This document shows, piece by piece, positions 11,171-19,742 of a stretch of 64,000 nt of DNA (position 1 is the stretch's first letter; the number at the start of each line of letters is the position of its first letter). The translations under genes were made by a program, and so were the position numbers. The stretch is from Lysobacter sp. (GTDB lineage Bacteria > Pseudomonadota > Gammaproteobacteria > Xanthomonadales > Xanthomonadaceae). Under the pieces are notes generated by a model, which made no database searches, was not told the origin of the DNA, and saw only the letters and a list, made by a program, of their open reading frames with translations. The DNA is taken from the NCBI GenBank assembly GCA_011526085.1, contig WYBC01000022.1:1-64000 (forward strand), in the 5' to 3' direction.

Positions 11171-11806
11171 TCAATCGACAACATCGAACCCGATGCTCTC
11201 TCCATCCGGCAGACCCTTGATCCGGCATGCGATTTCCCCGCGGTATCTCATTCCTGAAACGGCCTCGACCGCATGCAGATTTTCAATGGAATAGCTTCCG
11301 CCGGCCACGAAGGGGATCTTCGGAAGCAACCTTTTCCCGACGGGAATGGGACCATGCGCGACCTGCCACGCATGACCCAAGGGGTATCCCGTCAGGAATT
11401 CATGGTCGGACAAGATGAGCCCGGCCCATTCGTCCATGCTGTCGGCCAGATGATTCATCTCTCCCGTTTCAGGATCGAAGGAATGAATCGAACCATCGGA
11501 AATGCAGAACTGCCCACCGAATATATCTTCGGCGAAGAACAGGCGATCGTCCGCCAGCCCTTCATAAGCATCAATCCATAGCTCGGCGAAATTCCATTCA
11601 TCGATCGAAATTTCTGGAGCCAACGCGCTTGCAGGAAAAAAATGGAGGGCGGATTCAAATGCATAGAATCCATTATTTCTTCCTAAAATCTCTTGAATCT
11701 CGTTCGATTTTGAGCCAGCCATACGGCGAATTTTTTCGCCCAAAATTGCACCGGGCATACCAATCGGCCCAGAGGCGATCGACAGAAGATTTTGGATATT
11801 TTTCAT
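11171..11806 (-). CDS. SMI1/KNR4 (SUKH) family immunity protein
   Basis: 211 residues. Predicted cytoplasmic immunity protein that binds and blocks the nuclease tip of the Rhs protein encoded just upstream. SUKH features are clear: LGRNNGFYAFESALHFFP, DRLFFAEDIFGGQFCI, GSIHSFDPETGEM, then GYPLGHAWQ, IPFVAGGSYSIENLHAV and KGLPDGESIGFDVV. The start ATG at 11806 is two bases beyond the rhs stop codon, with GAGG inside the end of rhs, so translation is probably coupled; a longer frame to 11875 lies inside rhs and was not used. SUKH proteins are established partners of HNH and NucA-like nuclease toxins. Confidence 0.88.
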   Translation of the reverse strand: MKNIQNLLSIASGPIGMPGAILGEKIRRMAGSKSNEIQEILGRNNGFYAFESALHFFPASALAPEISIDEWNFAELWIDAYEGLADDRLFFAEDIFGGQFCISDGSIHSFDPETGEMNHLADSMDEWAGLILSDHEFLTGYPLGHAWQVAHGPIPVGKRLLPKIPFVAGGSYSIENLHAVEAVSGMRYRGEIACRIKGLPDGESIGFDVVD

Positions 11807-11808
11807 TC

Positions 11809-14800
11809 TCAATCTACAACCTCTATTCGTACTCGTGCTCCATTCGGCAGGCCTCGACACTGAGCGCCGATACATGCGCCAGCACCACGATTGTCACTTG
11901 GCTTGATGTGCCTCACCGAAGCCCCGCGCCCTCCCTCCTGGAACATAGCAGGAGGATACTCATCGCGATCATAACCGCGCCTCGTTTGCACTCCTCTCAA
12001 CGACTCTCTCCTGTTGGCTGCTGAATTCGCTCTATCAATCGTTAGCTTCCTCGGCTTACCGGATGCAACAGCATCTTCGATGTGCTTCGCCGATTCTGGA
12101 TACTTCTTCCTGCTGATACTAACTCTTGGACCACACGAAGGAGGATTCTTTTTGACTGCTGCAATCTGCGGTCTTGTTCCTTGCGCAAGTCTCGCGATCT
12201 TTATCCGAGCGTTTCTTATCGCAGTCCTTGCACCCAGCCGCGCAACCAAACGAGGCAATACATACCGGACTCCGATCTCAAAGATCACTCTTTGTACATA
12301 CAGCCCTTCCGGATCGCCGTACACCAGCGGCGAGCCATCGGCATAGCCGTAGGTGCTCATGCCGCCGGCCAGACCGATCGGGTCGGACTCGACGTAGCGG
12401 CCGGTGGTCGGATCGTAGTCGCGGAAGTAGTTGTAATGGAAGCCGGTGACGCTGTCGAACTGCTGGCCCGGCAGGCGCAGGTCGAGGTTGAAGACGAGGC
12501 CGTCGCCGTCGGGATCTTCCTCGGGATGATCGCGGCCGAAGGCTTCGCCCAGCGGGTCCCAGCGCCAGACCGCGACGTTGCGCTGCGGGTCGATCACCGC
12601 GCGCGGGCTGCCCAGCGCATCGGCTTCGATGTAGTGCAGCGTCTGGCCAGGGTTGCTGCCGGTCAGCAGGCCCACCGGGAGATCATCCAGCCAGATCGCC
12701 AATTGCACCGGCTGGCCGCTGCCGTTGAAGTCGCCCAGCCAGCGGCCGTCGCTGTCGTACAGCGTGTAGGTATCGACGCCGTAGATGGTGCGACGCACGC
12801 GCTCGCCCAGGGCGTTGTAGGCATAGGTCGCCAGTACGGTATCGATCGGCGGGTCGGTGCCGTTGACGATCGGCGCACCGGTCCAGACCGCGCTGAGGCG
12901 GTTGGCATCGTTGTAGCCGAACCGGCGACGCGGGCCGCCCGGAGCGTTGGGGTCGCCCTGTTGCGTGAGGTTGCCGGCATCGTCGTATGCGCGGGGCTCG
13001 CCGCCCACATCCAGCAGGCGATGGCTGTCGCTGGCGTAGCCGTAGTTCGCGGTCTGGAATGCGTAGGTCGGCGCACCGCCGCCGGGACCGCCGCCGGCGT
13101 CGGTCATCACCCATTGGCCCGCCGTCAGACGGTTGCCGGTGCGGTCGTAGCCGTACCGCTCCAGCACGACGGCGTTGGCGTCCTTCGCCTCGGTCAGACG
13201 ATCCTGGCCGTCGTAGCCGTAGGTTTGAACCGTTGCGTCGGGCGAGCGGCCGCTGCGCAACTGCGCGAGGTTGCCGACCGCATCGAAGCCATAGCCCAGC
13301 GCGATGCCGGGGCCCGCGCCGTTCTCCGGGCCGTCCTCCACCGCCAGCGGCCGGCCGTTCCGGTCGAGCGTGCGGCGCAGTTCGAGATCGTTGCCGAACA
13401 CCCAGCGCGCGACCGGGCCGAAGGGATGGTAGGTCGCGTTCTTCAACAGCACCTGCCGCGCGCCGCCGGTGGTCACCCCGATCTCGGCGACGCGGCCCTG
13501 CGCATCGTAGCGATAGTCCACCTCGGTACTGCCGGGGTAGATCATCTTCTGCAACCGGCCATCCGCCTGATACACCCAGCGCAGGGTGAAGGTGCGGTTG
13601 CCGGTGCGCTGCACCTTGCGGACGAGATCGCCGAAGCGGTTGTAGCAGAACACGGTGCTGCCGCTGGCGTCGGCGATTCGGCCCAGGCGCCCGGCGGCGT
13701 ACTGTTCGCCGGCCGCGCAGTCGCCCATGGCGGTGTCGTAGGCGAACGGCTCATCCGGAACCGCCGCGGCGTAGTCCACCATTTTCAGGCGATTCAATGC
13801 GTCGTAGCGGAACTGCGTGGACTTGCCGTTCGCATCGATCTGGCCGGTGGTGTTGCCGGCGGCATCGTGGGTGTAGCCCGTCAGACCCGTGTCCGGACTG
13901 TCGAGTTCGACCAGTTCGCCGAAACCGTTGTAGCGGTAGTCGGTGTGCAACCCCTTCGGGTCGGTGATGCGGGTGATGTTGTCCAGCGCATCGTAGCGAT
14001 ACAGCGTCTCGGCCGATTCGGCGGTGCTGGTCGCGTTGCGCAGATTGCGGACGAGACGACCGAGCGGGTCGTAGTCGCGATCGTCGCGGCGCGTGAGCGG
14101 ATCGGTGGCGGTCTTGAGCCGCCCCTCCGCGTCGTAGCCGAACACGGTGCTGCGGTTGTCGGCATCGACGACCGATTGCAGGCGTCCCAGCGTGTCGAAG
14201 GTGCGCGAGACGGTCTGCAACAGCGCGCCACCGGCATCGCGGATGTCTTCGCGCTCGTGCTCGCCGGCCGCGTTCAGCGTGTAGACCATCCGATGACCGT
14301 CGCGATCGGTGATCGACGTGAGCCGCTGGATGTCGTCGTAACCGAAGGTGACGAACACGCCGTCCGGCTGGACGACGCGATGCACCAGTCCGTCGGCGGT
14401 GTACTCGATCCGCTCGATGCGATCGTCGGTCTCGCCGGCATCGTTGGTGCCGCGCATCTTGCGCGCGACCAGCCACCCGCGCGGGTCGTATTCGAAATCG
14501 GTGACGATGCCGGCGACATCGCGGATGGATCGGATCCGGCCGGCGCCGTCGTAGGCCAGCAGTTCCGTGATCTGGCCCTTGGCGTCGACGATCCGCCACA
14601 GATCGCCCTTGCGCCAGAGGCAGGTCGCGGGCGCCGTCGCGCAACCGGACGCATCGGCATCGCGATATTCGTAGCGGGTGACATCGGCGACATCGAGAGC
14701 GTTGTCGCGGGCGCCATCGACGCTCAGTACCAGTCCGACAAGGGGACAGACCCCCACGGCGACATCGGCCGCTTCGCAATAGGCGATCGTCGTGGTGCGG

Positions 14801-16833
14801 GTCGCACCGGTCGTCGGATCGACTTCGGTCGTCGTGAGCGGCTGACCCCGGCCGTTGTAGGTCCACGTCGTCTGCGCCTTGAGCGCACCGGCGGCATCGC
14901 GTGTCCGCTGTTCGGTGACGCGATGGGTCGCCGGATCGCGGACGGTCTCCGTGCGCCGCTGTTGCGGCGTGCCCACCGCTTCGATCACCGCGGACAGATA
15001 GGCATCGGTGGCGTGGTACTCGTAGTCCGTATGCTCGCCGAGCCGGTTCGTCTGGCGCTGCAGTCGACCCTGCGCATCGAAGACCTGCGCGTCGCTTGCG
15101 GTCTGACCGGCGGTCTTCACGTCGGTGATGCGTCGATACAGACCGGGCGCGATCGTGTAGATCCGCTGCTCGCCGGTGGCGGCCGCCACCGTGGCCTGCG
15201 TCTCGCTGTCGTAAACGACGGTGGTGACGTTGTTCGGCGTGCCGAAGGCCCGGCTCTCGATCACGCGGCCGCGGTCGTCGTAACGGAACGAGGCGAATCG
15301 ACGGCCGGTCTCGGCGGTGATGCCGGTCAGGTGATGGCGCTGGCTGGGATCGCCGATCAGCCCGGATTCGGCGTAGTGATACCGCTTGATGCGGCCGTTG
15401 CCGTAGTCGGCGGAAATCAGATTGCGGTCGGCATCGTAACCGTAGGCGACGGATGCGCCATCCGGCAGTACGGCGCGCGTCATCAGCTTGGCGGCGTTGT
15501 ACTCGAATCGCAGCACGCGCCCCTGTCCATCGGTCGCGGTGGCGAGCAGGCCGTTGCGATAGCCCAAGACCACGTCGAGACGCGGATCGTCGGGGTGACG
15601 GATCGCCGTCAGGATCCTGTTGACGTCGAATTCCCGGATTTCGCCGTCCGGCGAACGCAGGCGCCAGCGGACCGCACCGGACGCGATGTATTCGAGCACG
15701 TGATCGGTCGAATTGACGCCACGCAGACGATCGGTCGCGAACGGCGCATAGCCTTCGTACGCGCCGGTCTCGTCCACGATCGCGGCGACACTGCTGCCGT
15801 TGGTGCCGGTCAGACGATCGCTGAAGGTATGGGTCCAGCCTTCCGCGAACCCGATGTTGTTCCGGAACTGGCGCAGCGAATGGTAGTAACGCGTGAAGGT
15901 GTGGCCTGCGAACTCGAAGTCCGGTTCGGCCCTGACCTTCTCGCCCGTGGCCGGATAGACGGGGTAGTCGCTGGCCTCGCAGCTCGCGCACTGCTGTATC
16001 GGACCGCTGATGCGGACGGACCCGCGGTTGTATGCGCAGAGGATCGGGAGCGTGAGATCGCCGATGCCATCGTTGGGCACGATGTCGCTCAACCGGTCGT
16101 ACCGCGACGGACAGGTGAAGGAAGCTTCCTGCCGGATCATGAAATGGAACGCGCCGGCGCTGCCGCTTTCGCAGCTGAACTGGGTCATGTAGCGGCGATG
16201 GCCGTAATTCACGACCCCGTGCGTGGCCTGCGAAATGTTCTGCATGCCATCCACCGCCTTGTAGGGGGAGACACGCAGATCGGTCGCCAGACTCGCACCG
16301 CCGAAGGTGCAGGTCGGATAGAGCGCGCGATATTTGTCGACGGCCCTGGCGACCAGATCGCCCTCGTCGGCGCACAGATAGGGCCGATTCGGATCGCTGC
16401 CTGGGGCGCAGCCATGACCACCGGAAATGAGGTTGCCATCGGTGCCGACCGCATCGACGGTGAATCCGCCCGTGTACAGGGTGCCCGGCTGATCCTTCAC
16501 GCGATACACGTACTCGGCGCGCTCCTGGGCCGGAATGACGTTCGTCTCCGCCTGTTCCAGCAGGGTCGCGACCGGGGCATGCACGGAATCCGCACGCATC
16601 GCCTGTTCGGCCTTGTCGAGCGTATTCGCGCACTGCTGCGTCGCGCCCTGATAGCAGAACTGCGGCTCGGGCCCGGTCGCGACCTGGGCCACCGCCGCTG
16701 CAGCGATCAGCAAACCCATGAACGAGAGCGCGCGCATCGGTCGATTGCGCCACCCTCTCCCCAGCAGATCGATCGCCCTGCTTTTCATCGCATCGCTCTT
16801 CATGGTGTCTTCACCGTGTTTTGACTCGTCCAC
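11809..16833 (-). CDS. Secreted Rhs/YD-repeat polymorphic toxin with NucA/NucB-type nuclease tip
   Basis: 1674 residues. A GTG start at 16833 has GAGGAG eight bases upstream; ATGs 30 and 45 bases later are alternatives. A signal-type hydrophobic segment (ALSFMGLLIAAAAVAQVA) ends near residue 55. A Cys-containing N-terminal region precedes a DUF6531-like start (YPVYPATGEK, about 290), then many YD repeats (e.g. GYDAEGRL), and an Rhs core around 1440-1511 (RDYDPTTGRYVESDPIGL, ending DPEGL). The variable tip (1512-1674) has the NucA/NucB signature: KYPESAKHI, DRDEYPPAMFQEGG, DNRGAGACIG. It is a predicted DNase toxin used against neighbouring cells. No PAAR or VgrG part is present, so export is probably Sec-dependent and WapA-like. 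The tip is visibly more AT-rich than the repeats. Confidence 0.93.
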   Translation of the reverse strand: MDESKHGEDTMKSDAMKSRAIDLLGRGWRNRPMRALSFMGLLIAAAAVAQVATGPEPQFCYQGATQQCANTLDKAEQAMRADSVHAPVATLLEQAETNVIPAQERAEYVYRVKDQPGTLYTGGFTVDAVGTDGNLISGGHGCAPGSDPNRPYLCADEGDLVARAVDKYRALYPTCTFGGASLATDLRVSPYKAVDGMQNISQATHGVVNYGHRRYMTQFSCESGSAGAFHFMIRQEASFTCPSRYDRLSDIVPNDGIGDLTLPILCAYNRGSVRISGPIQQCASCEASDYPVYPATGEKVRAEPDFEFAGHTFTRYYHSLRQFRNNIGFAEGWTHTFSDRLTGTNGSSVAAIVDETGAYEGYAPFATDRLRGVNSTDHVLEYIASGAVRWRLRSPDGEIREFDVNRILTAIRHPDDPRLDVVLGYRNGLLATATDGQGRVLRFEYNAAKLMTRAVLPDGASVAYGYDADRNLISADYGNGRIKRYHYAESGLIGDPSQRHHLTGITAETGRRFASFRYDDRGRVIESRAFGTPNNVTTVVYDSETQATVAAATGEQRIYTIAPGLYRRITDVKTAGQTASDAQVFDAQGRLQRQTNRLGEHTDYEYHATDAYLSAVIEAVGTPQQRRTETVRDPATHRVTEQRTRDAAGALKAQTTWTYNGRGQPLTTTEVDPTTGATRTTTIAYCEAADVAVGVCPLVGLVLSVDGARDNALDVADVTRYEYRDADASGCATAPATCLWRKGDLWRIVDAKGQITELLAYDGAGRIRSIRDVAGIVTDFEYDPRGWLVARKMRGTNDAGETDDRIERIEYTADGLVHRVVQPDGVFVTFGYDDIQRLTSITDRDGHRMVYTLNAAGEHEREDIRDAGGALLQTVSRTFDTLGRLQSVVDADNRSTVFGYDAEGRLKTATDPLTRRDDRDYDPLGRLVRNLRNATSTAESAETLYRYDALDNITRITDPKGLHTDYRYNGFGELVELDSPDTGLTGYTHDAAGNTTGQIDANGKSTQFRYDALNRLKMVDYAAAVPDEPFAYDTAMGDCAAGEQYAAGRLGRIADASGSTVFCYNRFGDLVRKVQRTGNRTFTLRWVYQADGRLQKMIYPGSTEVDYRYDAQGRVAEIGVTTGGARQVLLKNATYHPFGPVARWVFGNDLELRRTLDRNGRPLAVEDGPENGAGPGIALGYGFDAVGNLAQLRSGRSPDATVQTYGYDGQDRLTEAKDANAVVLERYGYDRTGNRLTAGQWVMTDAGGGPGGGAPTYAFQTANYGYASDSHRLLDVGGEPRAYDDAGNLTQQGDPNAPGGPRRRFGYNDANRLSAVWTGAPIVNGTDPPIDTVLATYAYNALGERVRRTIYGVDTYTLYDSDGRWLGDFNGSGQPVQLAIWLDDLPVGLLTGSNPGQTLHYIEADALGSPRAVIDPQRNVAVWRWDPLGEAFGRDHPEEDPDGDGLVFNLDLRLPGQQFDSVTGFHYNYFRDYDPTTGRYVESDPIGLAGGMSTYGYADGSPLVYGDPEGLYVQRVIFEIGVRYVLPRLVARLGARTAIRNARIKIARLAQGTRPQIAAVKKNPPSCGPRVSISRKKYPESAKHIEDAVASGKPRKLTIDRANSAANRRESLRGVQTRRGYDRDEYPPAMFQEGGRGASVRHIKPSDNRGAGACIGAQCRGLPNGARVRIEVVD

Positions 16834-17688
16834 TGAACGCTCTCCTCGACAGAGGTCGATACATCGATCCGGGTACGCCTACGGAATGATCAGCAGTACA
16901 ACCACATGATCACGAACATCCAGAACTTCGCGACATTCTCGATCCAATCCAGCAGCGACCAACGCTTTCGCCTTCGCATGCTGCGTCAGGCTACCGGGCG
17001 GGCATGCATGGAGGCGCGCAAATGCGGCGCACGAACCGCTCGCGCACAGTCTGCGCCGGCAGAATCGCAGCGCCTGAGACCGCGTGTATTCGACAGACGC
17101 ACGTGAACCGCGCGTCCACAGCGACCCGGCTGCATGATCGGCGCGATCCGCTCTGCCGTTCGGCCCTTGCACCGGGCCCTGCGCCACAAGCGGCGACCTG
17201 TCCTGAAAATGGAATGAGAACACATGTTCCGTTGCTTTCCCCGCTGCCTTTCCGATCATGGGGCGTTCCAGCCGCCCGTCCCTTCGGGCGCCATGCACTC
17301 CACCGTCATGGATGCCCCATGGACGGAAACCTACCAACTTTCCTTTTATGTTGCAACAATATGAAACATGTTGTTGATACCCGCCGTGGCGACGGGCCAT
17401 CAGAGGCAGAGCCAAGCGGAGCGAGGGGGGAATGAGGACAGGGTTAATTTTTGGCGGAAACAAGCACCGCAGTGGGCTTCATGCCCACCGCAAGGAAGCA
17501 TCAATGCCGGGAAAACGGCTTCACATCGCACACTGGATGCCGGACTGCGTGAGGGGATGGCATCGTCTCTCGGAGCGTGAGGCCTGAGCCCAACCTGCTG
17601 AATCCGGAACGGCTGGCGATTAGACTATGCGGGCCAGCGGGCGTCGCCGCCGCCATCGCGTCGCGGCATTCCTCACTGGAGTCCATGC
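16834..17688. other. 855-base region without a recognised gene
   Basis: This lies upstream of the Rhs gene and of the DUF3817 gene, which are divergent, so promoters for both should be here. The longest open frames (a minus-strand one at 16879-17463 and a plus-strand one at 17004-17435) are Arg/Cys/His-rich and look like GC-rich shadows. A short AT-rich patch around 17335-17375 contains caacatgtt-like inverted repeats (atgttgcaacaat, aacatgttgttg). No RNA gene or mobile element was seen. Confidence 0.5.
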
Positions 17689-18006
17689 ATGTCGTCTTCC
17701 CTGTCGCCCGCCGGGCGTCTGTTCGCCATCGCGGCCTTCGCCGAAGGCCTGACCTGGGCCGGGCTGCTGGTCGGGATGCTGTTGAAGTACGGCACGCAGA
17801 CCACCGACCTCGGGGTGTGGGTGTTCGGGCGCCTGCACGGCGCGGCGTTCCTGTTCTACGTGATCGTGACGCTGTTGTCGGCCATGCGTCTGCGCTGGCC
17901 CTGGTGGGCATGGACCCTGGCCCTGCTGGCGGCCGTGCCGCCGCTGGTGACGGTGCCGCTGGAAATGTGGTTCCGGCGGATCGGTTTGCTGGGGTACGGA
18001 ACCTGA
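17689..18006 (+). CDS. DUF3817 family small membrane protein
   Basis: 105 residues with three or four hydrophobic segments. The family pattern is visible: FAEGLTWAGLLVGMLLKY near the N-terminus, then GRLHGAAFLFYVIVTLL, WWAWTLALLAAVPPL and a short basic end (WFRRIGL). DUF3817 proteins are inner-membrane proteins of unknown function. The ATG at 17689 has GGAG about ten bases upstream. The last 20 codons recur as a non-coding fragment at 19542-19603. Confidence 0.85.
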   Translation: MSSSLSPAGRLFAIAAFAEGLTWAGLLVGMLLKYGTQTTDLGVWVFGRLHGAAFLFYVIVTLLSAMRLRWPWWAWTLALLAAVPPLVTVPLEMWFRRIGLLGYGT

Positions 18007-18153
18007 CCGTAGCGCAGACCGAAGAGATTGAAGTCGAACTCACGACGATGTTCGTCCAGGGCGACGGGCCGGGCAACGCCGGACTCGACACGATCGCGGT
18101 CATCCTGCCGATTTTCCGTGAGCCCTGCGTGTCTGCATTGCGAGCGCATCGGC

Positions 18154-18182
18154 TTGACAATGGCGTCTCCCGAAAGGAGGAT
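18154..18182 (+). promoter_or_regulatory. Possible promoter of the Cys-rich peptide gene
   Basis: A perfect -35 hexamer TTGACA (18154-18159) is followed after 17 bases by GAGGAT (18177-18182), which matches the -10 consensus at only three positions. Transcription would begin at the hairpin at 18189-18207. The placement is suggestive, but the -10 is weak. Confidence 0.35.
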
Positions 18183-18188
18183 CGGGGG

Positions 18189-18207
18189 CCGGTCCGCAAC
18201 GGACCGG
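18189..18207 (+). promoter_or_regulatory. Perfect hairpin in the leader of the peptide gene
   Basis: Arms ccggtccg (18189-18196) and cggaccgg (18200-18207) are exactly complementary around a CAA loop. It lies 33 bases upstream of the peptide ATG and just past the predicted promoter. It could be an operator for a dimeric regulator or an mRNA-stabilising 5' hairpin. No U-tract follows, so it is not an intrinsic terminator. Confidence 0.55.
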
Positions 18208-18240
18208 ACGACGATACAGGTCAACCGTAGGGAGACGACG

Positions 18241-18393
18241 ATGAGCGATATACAGGACACGAAGCGGGAGTTCCGCCTGAGCGATCTCGATGCGCAGTTG
18301 CAGGCGCTGCTTCCGGACAAGGAAGCGTTCCTGCGCGCGTTCTATTACTGCTGCGAGTGCGTAGGCAATCCGGACTGCCCGAGCCAGAGTTGA
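18241..18393 (+). CDS. 50-residue Cys-rich peptide, candidate RiPP precursor
   Basis: The start is well supported: AGGGAG lies six bases before the ATG. The first 34 residues form a charged, helical, leader-like region (FRLSDLDAQLQALLP then DKEAFLRAF); the last 16 are YYCCECVGNPDCPSQS with four Cys (37, 38, 40, 46). A charged leader followed by a short Cys/Gly/Pro core is the usual layout of ribosomally made, modified peptides. It has no signal peptide. It is framed by two perfect hairpins (18189-18207 and 18421-18447) and followed, 63 bases later, by an LpxL-like acyltransferase gene. I do not recognise a named family; a metal-binding small protein is the main alternative. Confidence 0.7.
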   Translation: MSDIQDTKREFRLSDLDAQLQALLPDKEAFLRAFYYCCECVGNPDCPSQS

Positions 18394-18420
18394 GCCGGCG
18401 AACGGCGCGAAAACAGTGCT

Positions 18421-18447
18421 CCGGGGCCGGATGAACGCCGGCCCCGG
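18421..18447 (+). terminator. GC hairpin between peptide and acyltransferase genes
   Basis: Arms ccggggccgg (18421-18430) and ccggccccgg (18438-18447) pair perfectly around a seven-base loop. It begins 27 bases after the peptide stop. With no U-tract it would act as a partial terminator or 3' stabiliser, giving more peptide message than enzyme message, a common arrangement for precursor peptides. Confidence 0.6.
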
Positions 18448-18456
18448 GACATCCCG

Positions 18457-19536
18457 ATGAATGGATCGCGAAGCCCCGCGCGCATGAACGCCTTCGCATT
18501 CTCGCCGCAGGCCGAAGCCGTCATCGCGCGGATCGATGCCGAACTGGCGACGCTCGATGTCGACGCGAACGAAACGCACCCGCCGGAACGGGATCACGCG
18601 TTCGCCAACGCCTTCCACATCGCGGACGCCAATCTGCGGCACTTTCTTCCCGATCTGGACGGCGCCGGTTGCCGTCGTCTGATCCGCGAAATCCTGTTCC
18701 ACCAGCGCATGAGCACGCTGGACCAGAACGATTTCGACCTGCTGCGCGTCACCGGCGTCGACAGCCGCTGCGGCGACCTGCCGTGGTCGAACGGCACGCC
18801 GCGCATCTTCTGCACCTATCACCTCGGTTCCTACAAGTTCCTGTTCCATGCGCTCGCCGCGCGCGGCGTCGACTGCATGCTGTTCGTCTCCGGACGCACG
18901 CTGATGAAACAGGGAGAGTCGTTCCTGCAGGCCGCGCAGCGCGCGCGGGAGACCCGCGGCTGGACCGGAAGGCTCGAGATCGTCGATGCGGAGAACCGCA
19001 ACAGCGTATTGGTCGGCATGCGGGCGCTGCGGCGCGGCAAGGCGCTGGTGCTGTACGCCGACGGCAACGCCGGCACCGGCGAAGGCGACGAGCGCTTGCG
19101 CCCGGTGTCATTCTTCGGCCGCACGCTCGCGGTGCGTTCCGGAATCGCCTATCTCTCGCATGCCGGAGGCGCGCCGGTGGTGCCGACGACCTGCCGACGT
19201 CGCGCCGACGGCAGTCTGGACCTGGTGTTCCACGAGGCGATCGCGCCCGATGGCTGCGAGCGCACGGCCTATATCGATGCGACCCTGCAGACGATCCACG
19301 ACCGGCTCGCGTCGATCCTGCGCACCTCGCCGGGGCAATGGGAGGGCTGGCTGTACGCGCATCGCGCGCTTGCCTGCACGGCGTTCGACGGCGGCGCAGG
19401 CGCGCCGCTCGCGATGGCCGAGGCGATGCAGCGCGCGCTCGACCGGGAACGATACGCACTGCTGCGCTTTCCCGGATTGCGGTTGTTGCTCGACAAGCGC
19501 GCCTTCACCTGCACGGTGATCGAAGCTGCCGGATGA
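18457..19536 (+). CDS. LpxL/HtrB-like acyltransferase family protein
   Basis: 359 residues from ATG 18457 (GGGA seven bases upstream); ATG 18484 is an alternative. The fold is recognisable from the second half: RIFCTYHLGSYKF as the catalytic His block, NSVLVGMRALRRGKALVLYA, then FFGRTLAVRSGIAYLSHAGG and APVVPTTCRR, the order seen in lipid A/lysophospholipid acyltransferases. In the His block the residue five after His, normally acidic, is Lys. There is no N-terminal membrane anchor, unlike LpxL, so it is probably soluble. The first 100 residues are not recognised. Adjacency to a tiny Cys-rich peptide gene suggests it may acylate that peptide; this is inference. Confidence 0.75.
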   Translation: MNGSRSPARMNAFAFSPQAEAVIARIDAELATLDVDANETHPPERDHAFANAFHIADANLRHFLPDLDGAGCRRLIREILFHQRMSTLDQNDFDLLRVTGVDSRCGDLPWSNGTPRIFCTYHLGSYKFLFHALAARGVDCMLFVSGRTLMKQGESFLQAAQRARETRGWTGRLEIVDAENRNSVLVGMRALRRGKALVLYADGNAGTGEGDERLRPVSFFGRTLAVRSGIAYLSHAGGAPVVPTTCRRRADGSLDLVFHEAIAPDGCERTAYIDATLQTIHDRLASILRTSPGQWEGWLYAHRALACTAFDGGAGAPLAMAEAMQRALDRERYALLRFPGLRLLLDKRAFTCTVIEAAG

Positions 19537-19541
19537 CGGCA

Positions 19542-19603
19542 GCCTTGCCGCCGCCGGTGACGGTGCCGCTGGAAATGCGGTTCCGGCGCATCGACTTGCC
19601 GGG
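19542..19603 (+). pseudogene. Fragment duplicated from the 3' end of the DUF3817 gene
   Basis: These 62 bases match 17932-17993 at 55 positions by direct comparison. Read in the same frame they give LPPPVTVPLEMRFRRIDL versus VPPLVTVPLEMWFRRIGL in the intact gene. The copy lacks the rest of the gene. The two copies bracket the peptide-acyltransferase segment, so they may record a duplication or insertion event. Confidence 0.7.
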
Positions 19604-19742
19604 ACACCGCAAGCAGCAGGTCGCCCGGGCAAGGCCGAAGACCGCACCCGGCGTTCTCGAACGTGAAGATGTCCGTTTGCACCCCGAGCGCGCATGCGCT
19701 CCAATCAGCGATGGGCGATGCACGCAGGCCACTCTGGAATCG

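Noticed and set aside
12082-16824. 1580-codon plus-strand frame opposite the Rhs gene
   Set aside because: Shadow of the repetitive YD sequence; no recognisable domain or start signal.
16879-17463. 194-codon minus-strand frame upstream of rhs
   Set aside because: Arg/His/Cys-rich, no domain, no ribosome site, not in keeping with codon use of neighbours.
17577-18230. 217-codon plus-strand frame across the DUF3817 gene and peptide leader
   Set aside because: Shifted frame of DUF3817; runs through the promoter and hairpin of the peptide gene.
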